64,000 nt of DNA from Dyella terrae (lineage in GTDB: Bacteria > Pseudomonadota > Gammaproteobacteria > Xanthomonadales > Rhodanobacteraceae), in NCBI RefSeq assembly GCF_022394535.1, contig NZ_CP089414.1, positions 1,488,001 to 1,552,000 of the forward strand. Direction: 5' to 3'. The notes under the pieces were generated by a model that worked only from the letters and a program-made list of their open reading frames with translations, was not told the DNA's origin and made no database searches. Position 1 is the first letter of the stretch; the number at the start of each line of letters is the position of its first letter. Both the position numbers and the translations under genes were made by a program. Below are positions 57,755 through 64,000 of this stretch, piece by piece.

Positions 57755-58134
57755 GGAAGATCTCGCAGCAACACGGGATCCCAACATTAGCGCCGTCGCT
57801 GTCAACCGCGCGCCACACCGTTTTGCTGCTGCGCATCACGACCAATGGACCGGGCGGGAATGTCGTTTCCGGTTGGGTCGCATCAGGGAGGGCGTTACAA
57901 TAAGCGGCTTGATAGTGCGATTTCTCGATCGTGCCTTTGCCACGGGTGACATGTTCGCCTTGGCCGTCGGCACACGGATTTCAACTGTTGGGACACGCGT
58001 GGGCCACATCCATCCGCCCGGATGTGCGCGGCCATAGTCCACGAGATTGTCTGCACGTGCCGATCGATCCACGGCGCATCGGCCTGAGGTCACTCGGGCG
58101 TTTATCCAGAGCATCCCTAGGGTTCTTGATACAT
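57755..58134. other. Divergent prpD / acnD control region
   Basis: This 380-base gap has no supported gene. A sigma-70-like promoter faces acnD: TTGGGT (57873-57878), 17-base spacer, TACAAT (57896-57901). It would leave a leader of about 225 bases before the acnD ATG. A small dyad CATCCG-CC-CGGATG lies around 58010-58023. No PrpR-type site could be confirmed. Confidence 0.45.
57873..57901 (+). promoter_or_regulatory. Candidate sigma-70 promoter for acnD-prpF
   Basis: TTGGGT (57873-57878) and TACAAT (57896-57901) are separated by exactly 17 bases. Each box has one or two mismatches to consensus. Confidence 0.4.
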
Positions 58135-60744
58135 ATGAATACTGCCTACCGCCAATCCCTCCCAGGCACGTCGCTGGAATACTTCGATGCGCGTGCCGCC
58201 GTGGAGGCGATTCAGCCGGGCGCCTATGACGCACTGCCCTATACCTCGCGCGTGCTCGCCGAGAACCTGGTGCGCCGTTGCGACGACGCGATCCTCACCG
58301 AGTCGCTCAAGCAAATCATCGAGCGCAAGCGCGAGCGCGATTTCCCTTGGTTCCCGGCGCGCGTGGTGTGCCATGACATCCTCGGCCAGACAGCGCTGGT
58401 GGATCTGGCGGGCCTGCGCGATGCGATCGCCGAACGCGGTGGCGACCCGGCCAAGGTGAATCCGGTAGTGCCCGTGCAGTTGATCGTCGATCACTCGTTG
58501 GCAGTGGAGTGCGGTGGTTTCGATCCGAACGCGTTCACGAAGAACCGCGCCATCGAAGATCGCCGCAACGAAGACCGCTTCCATTTCATCAACTGGACCA
58601 AGAAGGCGTTCGAGAACGTCGACGTGATCCCGCCGGGCAACGGCATCATGCATCAGATCAACCTGGAGAAGATGTCGCCGGTGATCCAGGTGCAACACGA
58701 TGATCAAGGCAGGGGCATTGCCTATCCGGATACCTGCGTGGGCACCGATAGCCACACGCCGCATGTGGATGCACTGGGCGTCATCGCCATCGGTGTCGGT
58801 GGTCTTGAGGCCGAGAACGTGATGCTCGGCCGCGCGTCGTGGATGCGCCTGCCCGACATCATTGGCGTCGAACTTACCGGCAAGCGTCAGCCGGGCATCA
58901 CCGCCACGGACATCGTGCTCGCACTCACCGAATTCCTGCGCAAGGAGAAGGTGGTCGGCGCTTACCTGGAGTTCCGTGGCGAAGGTGCTTCCAGCCTGAC
59001 GCTGGGCGACCGCGCGACCATCTCCAACATGGCGCCCGAATATGGCGCCACCGCGGCGATGTTCTTCATCGATAACCAGACCCTCGACTACCTGCGCCTC
59101 ACCGGCCGCAGCGATGAACAGGTCAAGCTGGTCGAAACCTATGCCAAGGTCGCCGGCCTGTGGGCCGACACGCTGGCGCATGCGCAATACGAGCGCACGC
59201 TGACGTTCGACCTGTCGTCGGTGGTGCGCAACATGGCCGGCCCGTCCAATCCGCACAAGCGCCTGCCCACCGCCGACCTCGCCGCACGCGGCATTGCCGG
59301 CGAGTGGGAAGAAAAGCCGGGCCAGATGCCGGATGGCGCGGTGATCATCGCGGCCATCACCAGCTGCACCAACACCAGCAATCCACGCAACGTGATCGCA
59401 GCCGCGCTGCTTGCGCGCAATGCGAATGCACGCGGCCTTACGCGCAAGCCATGGGTGAAGAGCTCGCTCGCTCCCGGTTCCAAGGCCGTTGAGTTGTACC
59501 TGAAGGAAGCGAACCTGCTGCCGGATCTGGAGAAGCTCGGCTTCGGCATCGTCGCGTTCGCGTGCACCACGTGCAACGGCATGTCGGGTGCATTGGATCC
59601 GAAAATCCAGCAGGAAATCATTGATCGCGACTTGTACGCCACTGCCGTACTTTCGGGTAATCGCAACTTCGACGGCCGTATCCATCCCTATGCGAAACAG
59701 GCGTTCCTCGCCTCGCCGCCGTTGGTGGTGGCGTATGCCATCGCCGGTACCATCCGTTTCGATATCGAGAAGGACGTACTCGGCATCGATACCAACGGTC
59801 AGCCGGTAACGCTCAAGGACATCTGGCCGTCGGATGAAGAAATCGACGCCATCGTGGCGTCCAGCGTAAAGCCCGAGCAGTTCCGCAAGGTCTACGATCC
59901 GATGTTTGCACGCACAGGCCACACCGGCACCAGCGCTGCACCGCTGTACGACTGGCGCGCGCAGAGCACCTATATTCGCCGTCCGCCTTACTGGGAGGGC
60001 GCCCTCGCGGGCGAGCGCACGCTCAAGGGCATGCGTCCGCTGGCGGTGCTGGGCGACAACATCACGACCGACCATCTGTCGCCGTCGAACGCGATCATGC
60101 TCGACAGTGCGGCGGGCGAATACCTCGCCAAGATGGGCCTGCCGGAAGAGGACTTCAATTCGTACGCGACCCATCGCGGTGATCACCTCACCGCACAGCG
60201 CGCCACCTTCGCCAACCCCACCCTGCTCAACGAGATGGCGGTGGTCGATGGCGAAGTGAAGAAAGGCTCGCTCGCCCGCGTGGAACCGGAAGGCAACGTG
60301 ATGCGCATGTGGGAAGCCATCGAAACCTATATGCACCGCAAGCAGCCGTTGATCATCATCGCCGGCGCGGACTACGGTCAGGGTTCCTCACGCGACTGGG
60401 CAGCGAAGGGTGTGCGCCTGGCCGGCGTGGAAGCGATCGCGGCCGAAGGCTTCGAACGCATCCATCGCACCAACCTGATCGGCATGGGTGTGTTGCCGCT
60501 GGAGTTCAAGCCCGACACGAACCGCAAAACACTCGGTATCGATGGCACTGAAACCTTCGACGTAGTTGGCAAGCGCACCCCGCGCGCGGACCTTACGCTG
60601 ATCATCCATCGCAAGAACGGCGAGCGCGTCGAGGTACCGGTGACGTGTCGCCTGGACACCGCCGAGGAAGTGTCGATCTACGAAGCGGGTGGCGTGCTGC
60701 AACGCTTTGCACAGGACTTCCTCGAAGCTACGCAGGCGGCTTGA
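58135..60744 (+). CDS. acnD: Fe/S-dependent 2-methylisocitrate dehydratase AcnD
   Basis: Aconitase-family enzyme that dehydrates 2-methylcitrate to the trans isomer, which PrpF then converts. ATG 58135 gives 869 residues (family about 865). The 4Fe-4S cysteines are in AAITSCTNTSNPRNV and in the paired AFACTTCNGMSGALDPK. DHSLAVECGGFDPNAFTKNR and GTDSHTPHVDALGVIAIGVG are typical of this branch. The C-terminal swivel domain has GADYGQGSSRDWAAKG. The ribosome site is weak. The large antisense frame across it is a composition artefact. prpF follows after 73 bases. Confidence 0.95.
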   Translation: MNTAYRQSLPGTSLEYFDARAAVEAIQPGAYDALPYTSRVLAENLVRRCDDAILTESLKQIIERKRERDFPWFPARVVCHDILGQTALVDLAGLRDAIAERGGDPAKVNPVVPVQLIVDHSLAVECGGFDPNAFTKNRAIEDRRNEDRFHFINWTKKAFENVDVIPPGNGIMHQINLEKMSPVIQVQHDDQGRGIAYPDTCVGTDSHTPHVDALGVIAIGVGGLEAENVMLGRASWMRLPDIIGVELTGKRQPGITATDIVLALTEFLRKEKVVGAYLEFRGEGASSLTLGDRATISNMAPEYGATAAMFFIDNQTLDYLRLTGRSDEQVKLVETYAKVAGLWADTLAHAQYERTLTFDLSSVVRNMAGPSNPHKRLPTADLAARGIAGEWEEKPGQMPDGAVIIAAITSCTNTSNPRNVIAAALLARNANARGLTRKPWVKSSLAPGSKAVELYLKEANLLPDLEKLGFGIVAFACTTCNGMSGALDPKIQQEIIDRDLYATAVLSGNRNFDGRIHPYAKQAFLASPPLVVAYAIAGTIRFDIEKDVLGIDTNGQPVTLKDIWPSDEEIDAIVASSVKPEQFRKVYDPMFARTGHTGTSAAPLYDWRAQSTYIRRPPYWEGALAGERTLKGMRPLAVLGDNITTDHLSPSNAIMLDSAAGEYLAKMGLPEEDFNSYATHRGDHLTAQRATFANPTLLNEMAVVDGEVKKGSLARVEPEGNVMRMWEAIETYMHRKQPLIIIAGADYGQGSSRDWAAKGVRLAGVEAIAAEGFERIHRTNLIGMGVLPLEFKPDTNRKTLGIDGTETFDVVGKRTPRADLTLIIHRKNGERVEVPVTCRLDTAEEVSIYEAGGVLQRFAQDFLEATQAA

Positions 60745-60757
60745 GCATCTGACTTCA

Positions 60758-60788
60758 CGAGCCCCTCTCCCATGAGGGAGAGGGCTCG
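60758..60788. repeat. Hairpin between acnD and prpF
   Basis: CGAGCCCCTCTCCC (60758-60771), loop ATGA, GGGAGAGGGCTCG (60776-60788), with one bulged C. There is no T run, so it may be an intergenic repeat or mRNA-stability hairpin that lowers prpF relative to acnD. Confidence 0.6.
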
Positions 60789-60817
60789 CGATTGAATTGC
60801 ATCGACACAGGATTTCC

Positions 60818-62002
60818 ATGAGCCACAAACCCCAGATCCGCATCTCCGCCACCTACCTGCGCGGCGGCACCAGCAAGGGCGTGTTCTTCCGCCTGCAGGA
60901 TCTGCCCGAAGCGGCGCAGGTGCCCGGCGCCGTACGCGACGCACTATTGATGCGCGTGATCGGTAGTCCCGATCCCTACGGTAAGCAGATCGACGGCATG
61001 GGCGGCGCCACGTCCAGCACCAGCAAAACGGTGATCGTGTCCAAAAGCACACACCCCGACCACGACGTGGATTACCTGTTTGGCCAGGTCGCCATCGACA
61101 AGGCGTTCGTCGACTGGAGCGGTAACTGCGGCAACCTATCGGCAGCGGTTGGCCCATTCGCCATCACCGGTGGTCTGGTCGACCCCGCACGCGTGCCGCA
61201 TAACGGCATCGCCACGGTACGCATCTGGCAAGCCAACATCGGCAAGACGATCATCGCGTACGTGCCGATGACCGACGGCGCGGTGCAGGAAACCGGTGAT
61301 TTCGAGCTGGACGGCGTGACCTTCCCCGCCGCTGAAGTGCAATTGGAGTTCATGGACCCTGCTGCCGAGGAAGACGGTGCCGGCGGCGCTATGTTCCCTA
61401 CCGGAAATCTGGTCGACGACCTGGACGTGCCGGGCGTTGGCACGCTCAAGGCAACCATGATCAACGCCGGCATTCCTACGATCTTCGTCGAGGCCTCCGC
61501 CATCGGCTACACCGGCACGGAGCTGCAGGATGCGATCAACAGCGATGCGAAGGCGTTGGCCATGTTCGAAACCATTCGCGCACACGGCGCGCTGCGCATG
61601 GGCCTGATCACATCGCTCGATGAGATCGCCACACGCCAACACACTCCCAAGGTGGCCTTCGTCGCCAAGCCGGCCGACTACGTCGCGTCCAGTGGCAAAC
61701 CCGTGGCGGCAGGCGATATCGACCTACTCGTGCGCGCCATGTCCATGGGCAAGCTGCATCACGCCATGATGGGTACGGCGGCAGTGGCCATCGGCACGGC
61801 TGCGGCCATTCCGGGCACCCTGGTGAACCTTGCAGCCGGTGGCGGCGAACGCCAGGCGGTGCGCTTTGGCCACCCGTCGGGCACGCTGCGGGTGGGCGCC
61901 GAGGCGGCACGGGTCGACGGTACCTGGACGGTCACCAAGGCGATCATGAGCCGTAGCGCGCGCGTGCTGATGGAAGGCTGGGTGCGCGTACCTGCGGCTT
62001 GA
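60818..62002 (+). CDS. prpF: 2-Methylaconitate cis-trans isomerase PrpF
   Basis: Cofactor-free isomerase that converts the AcnD product to 2-methyl-cis-aconitate. ATG 60818 (AGGA five bases upstream) gives 394 residues, the usual size. The N-terminus RISATYLRGGTSKGVFFRLQ, then GSPDPYGKQIDGMGGATSST and VDWSGNCGNLSAAVGPFAI, are diagnostic of the PrpF/DUF453 diaminopimelate-epimerase-like fold; the conserved lysine lies in GGTSKGV. It follows acnD in the same direction, the pairing expected for this route. Confidence 0.95.
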   Translation: MSHKPQIRISATYLRGGTSKGVFFRLQDLPEAAQVPGAVRDALLMRVIGSPDPYGKQIDGMGGATSSTSKTVIVSKSTHPDHDVDYLFGQVAIDKAFVDWSGNCGNLSAAVGPFAITGGLVDPARVPHNGIATVRIWQANIGKTIIAYVPMTDGAVQETGDFELDGVTFPAAEVQLEFMDPAAEEDGAGGAMFPTGNLVDDLDVPGVGTLKATMINAGIPTIFVEASAIGYTGTELQDAINSDAKALAMFETIRAHGALRMGLITSLDEIATRQHTPKVAFVAKPADYVASSGKPVAAGDIDLLVRAMSMGKLHHAMMGTAAVAIGTAAAIPGTLVNLAAGGGERQAVRFGHPSGTLRVGAEAARVDGTWTVTKAIMSRSARVLMEGWVRVPAA

Positions 62003-62045
62003 CGCAGGCGCACCACGACATCGACAATACGTAAATACTGATCCC

Positions 62046-62160
62046 AAAAGGGAGTAGTTCCGGGCATTGGCTTCATCGATGCTCTTGCAGTGGTCGTCAT
62101 CACGAGCGGAAACCCGCTCCGGTCACTGTGGCGGTCCTGCCGCGAACGAGACTTTTGCAG
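62046..62160 (+). ncRNA. yybP-ykoY manganese riboswitch upstream of the terC-family gene
   Basis: The leader contains AAAAGGGAGTAGTTCCGGG (from about 62046) and ends with CGCGAACGAGACTTTTGC, the paired conserved segments of the yybP-ykoY class, separated by two hairpin arms (GAGCGG-AAA-CCGCTC is one). This class senses Mn2+ and commonly controls TerC/Alx and MntP proteins. Just after it, GCAGTAATGACAGGC (62157-62171) pairs with GCCTGTCATTGCTG (62179-62192) in a terminator-like hairpin, a likely expression platform. Confidence 0.82.
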
Positions 62161-62220
62161 TAATGACAGGCCGCGCGTGCCTGTCATTGCTGTATTTGTC
62201 TTACGCGCAGAGACTGACCC

Positions 62221-62901
62221 ATGGAACTCACCGAATTTCTCTCCGGCCTGTTGGCCATCGTGCTGCTCGACCTGGTGCTCGCAGGCGACAACGCCATCGT
62301 GATCGCGCTGGCCGCACGCAACCTTCCCCGTCAGATCCAGAAGAAAGCCGTGCTGTGGGGCACCGTGGGTGCTGTCGCCGTGCGTCTGGTGCTCACCGGT
62401 GTGGTCGTCTATCTGCTGGAAGTGCCGGGCCTGATGTTGGTGGGCGGCCTACTGCTGCTGCCTATCGCGTGGAAGCTGTTGCAGCCCGAGGACAAACCCG
62501 CGCATGCGGTCGGCGCGGCCGGCAGCTTCTGGGTGGCCATGCGCACCATCATCGTCGCTGACGCGTTGATGGGTCTGGACAACGTGCTGGCCATCGCCGG
62601 CGCTGCGAAGGGTCATATGGTGCTGGTCATCATCGGCCTGGCGATCAGCGTGCCGTTGGTCGTGTGGGGTTCGTCGCTGATCCTGCGCCTGATCGAGCGC
62701 TTCCCGACGATCGTCTACATCGGTGCAGGCGCCATCGCGTGGACGGCGGCGCGCATGATCGCGCACGATCATTGGCTGTCGCCCTGGTTCGAGGCGAACG
62801 CATGGGCCAAGTACGTGCTTGATGCCGTGCTGGTCATCGGCGTGTGCCTTGGCGGGTGGCTGATGCAACGCCGTCGCCTGCGCGCACAAGCCACGGCTTG
62901 A
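62221..62901 (+). CDS. TerC-family integral membrane protein (Mn2+ export, Alx/YceF-like)
   Basis: A 226-residue protein with about seven membrane helices. The TerC hallmarks are LLDLVLAGDNAIVIALAARN in the first helices and the mirror copy ALMGLDNVLAIAGAA in the second half; the Asp and Asn residues in these motifs are the expected metal ligands. TerC/Alx proteins are linked to manganese export or loading of exported enzymes. The Mn riboswitch upstream supports that role. The TerC name comes from tellurite resistance, which need not apply here. Confidence 0.9.
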   Translation: MELTEFLSGLLAIVLLDLVLAGDNAIVIALAARNLPRQIQKKAVLWGTVGAVAVRLVLTGVVVYLLEVPGLMLVGGLLLLPIAWKLLQPEDKPAHAVGAAGSFWVAMRTIIVADALMGLDNVLAIAGAAKGHMVLVIIGLAISVPLVVWGSSLILRLIERFPTIVYIGAGAIAWTAARMIAHDHWLSPWFEANAWAKYVLDAVLVIGVCLGGWLMQRRRLRAQATA

Positions 62902-62957
62902 GGGTAATGCGCCTGGCGGGCGACACTTCATGGATAAGACCTAACAAGGAAATCCGC

Positions 62958-63566
62958 ATGAAGCTGTACTACCTGCCGGGCGCCTGCTCGCTCTCCGACC
63001 ATATCGTCCTCGAATGGATCGGCCAGCCCTATGAAAGCCATCACGTCGCGCGTGAGGAACTGGGTTCGCCGGCGTACCTGCAGCTCAATCCGTCAGGCAT
63101 GGTCCCTGCCCTGCAGGAACCGGACGGCTGGGTGCTGACGGAAAACGTTGCCATCCTCAACTACCTTGCTGACAAGTTCCCGCTCGCCGGACTTGGTGGC
63201 GAAGGCGCGCGTGGCCGTGCCGAAGTGAACCGCTGGCTCGCCTATCTCAACTCGGACCTCCATCCGCTATTCAAGCCGGTGTTCCGTCCGGAGCGCTTCA
63301 TAGACGACACAGCTGCGCAGGACGCGCTGCGCGACAAGTCGATCCAGCGACTGCGCGCCTACTACGAGCGCATCGATACACAGTTGCACGGCCGCGACTG
63401 GCTGACCGGCACGCGCTCGTTCGCCGATCCGTACCTGTTCGTCGTACTGCGCTGGGCCATGGGCAAGGGCGTGGATCTGTCCGGCCTCGACAACCTCGCC
63501 CGCTTCCACCGCCGCATGATGGAAGACGCTGGCGTGAAAGCGGCCATGGAGCAAGAGGGGCTCTGA
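62958..63566 (+). CDS. Glutathione S-transferase, beta-class-like
   Basis: The ATG at 62958 with AAGGA seven bases upstream gives 202 residues. The thioredoxin-like half starts MKLYYLPGACSLSDHIVLEW, with Cys 10 in the beta-class position, and continues NPSGMVPALQEPDGWVLTEN, holding the cis-proline and the glutathione-binding Glu. The helical half has DWLTGTRSFADPYLFVVLRW. Likely substrates are electrophiles or peroxides. It stands alone between terC and the convergent outer-membrane gene. Confidence 0.93.
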   Translation: MKLYYLPGACSLSDHIVLEWIGQPYESHHVAREELGSPAYLQLNPSGMVPALQEPDGWVLTENVAILNYLADKFPLAGLGGEGARGRAEVNRWLAYLNSDLHPLFKPVFRPERFIDDTAAQDALRDKSIQRLRAYYERIDTQLHGRDWLTGTRSFADPYLFVVLRWAMGKGVDLSGLDNLARFHRRMMEDAGVKAAMEQEGL

Positions 63567-63578
63567 CCCTCATGCCAG

Positions 63579-63604
63579 GCACGCCAACGCCATCGTTGGC
63601 GTGC
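63579..63604. terminator. Hairpin between convergent GST and outer-membrane protein genes
   Basis: GCACGCCAAC (63579-63588), loop GCCATC, GTTGGCGTGC (63595-63604). Poor T runs on both sides, so termination strength is unclear. Confidence 0.6.
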
Positions 63605-63617
63605 AGGTTTCCATGCT

Positions 63618-64000
63618 TCAGAACATCATTGGCATGCGCACGGTCACCGTCAGGTCGGGCGTGTCGCGCGTCACGCCCACACCCAGCGTGAAGTTGAGCG
63701 TGCGCTTGTCGCTGAAGCGCCATGAGCCGCCGATCAAGAGCGTGCCGAGCACCGTTTTCACCGACCCCGGCACGGTCTGGTTGTTCTGCTTTGTGATGCC
63801 GACAAAGCTCTGGTCGTAACCGATACTCATGGACGCCTTCTCGTTGAGTGACAGGCCCATGCCAATGCTGATGTCGGCCACGTCCCCCTCCTTCACCCTG
63901 CCCAGCTGTTCCGTGCCGCCCAGCAGTATCTTGCGGGACAAGTTATCGCGCGCAACGTTGTAGATGTAGCTCACGTTGCCGAAGAAGACCACCGGATCGG
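63618..64000 (-). CDS. C-terminal part of an outer-membrane beta-barrel/transporter-like protein
   Basis: An open frame enters from beyond base 64000 and ends at 63618, giving about 127 residues. It reads VVFFGNVSYIYNVARDNLSR, then ADISIGMGLSLNEKASMSIG, LIGGSWRFSDKRTLNFTLGV, and the last strand PDLTVTVRMPMMF. Alternating hydrophobic and polar residues, the short turns and the C-terminal aromatic residue are those of an outer-membrane barrel. It resembles transporter-like barrel proteins often annotated in Xanthomonadales without a known substrate. The N-terminal part is outside the window. Confidence 0.7.
   Translation of the reverse strand, partial: DPVVFFGNVSYIYNVARDNLSRKILLGGTEQLGRVKEGDVADISIGMGLSLNEKASMSIGYDQSFVGITKQNNQTVPGSVKTVLGTLLIGGSWRFSDKRTLNFTLGVGVTRDTPDLTVTVRMPMMF

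Noticed and set aside
58117..60336. A 739-codon open frame antisense to acnD
   Set aside because: Same composition artefact; the protein is rich in His, Arg and Val with no domain, and acnD motifs are unambiguous.

Overview
The window is a GC-rich chromosomal segment of a gammaproteobacterium. I infer the Lysobacterales (Xanthomonadales), most likely a Dyella/Rhodanobacter/Luteibacter-like member of the Rhodanobacteraceae. The reasons are the miaA-hfq-hflX-hflK-hflC-DUF2065-purA order, an S46 peptidase, a LacI-type palindrome beside a chitinase, tandem OmpA-type porins and the acnD/prpF form of the methylcitrate cycle. No rRNA, tRNA or CRISPR array was seen.

Layout. (1) 1-9.3 kb: a long minus-strand molybdenum operon (moeA paralogue, a 113-aa protein, modABC, second moeA, moaA, moaC, mobA, moaD, moaE), divergent from fdhD. 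(2) 9.3-14.2 kb: a small Moco-fold secreted protein, then the periplasmic nitrate reductase operon napEDABC, which uses that cofactor; the napA stop codon is missing. (3) 14.3-24.0 kb: a VOC protein, a tandem glycine riboswitch with gcvP, small membrane proteins, a secreted GH18 chitinase, and a frameshifted M1 aminopeptidase. (4) 24.06-33.70 kb: a complete-looking 9.6-kb transposon bounded by 23-bp inverted repeats and 8-bp target duplications. It carries an IS1595-family transposase plus a defence cargo: HNH nuclease, C5 cytosine methyltransferase, Vsr, a GHKL ATPase fused to a PD-(D/E)XK-like nuclease, a HEPN protein and a DUF262 protein. It landed between purA and what looks like purA's own terminator. 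(5) 33.7-41.4 kb: purA, DUF2065, hflC, hflK, hflX, hfq, miaA, carbonic anhydrase. (6) 41.4-52.6 kb: S46 peptidase, a frameshifted six-hairpin glycosidase, tdh, a MITE-like element, a frameshifted DUF748 giant, kbl. (7) 52.6-64 kb: an rRNA pseudouridine synthase, two tandem OmpA-like porins, prpD divergent from acnD-prpF, a manganese-riboswitch-controlled terC, a GST, and the end of an outer-membrane protein gene.

How genes cooperate. ModABC imports molybdate, Moa/Mob/Moe proteins build the bis-MGD cofactor, and NapA uses it with electrons from NapC and NapB. Tdh and Kbl turn threonine into glycine plus acetyl-CoA, and riboswitch-controlled GcvP removes excess glycine. PrpD/AcnD/PrpF handle the methylcitrate to methylisocitrate step of propionate use.

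Two things stand out. First, the transposon carries a mixed restriction/abortive-infection-like cassette. Second, four +1 frameshifts in three otherwise undecayed genes, and the napA stop loss, all fall on the same 5-mer class CT[C/G]AG. That is too regular to be random decay and points to one common cause, either a sequencing artefact or a biological process.
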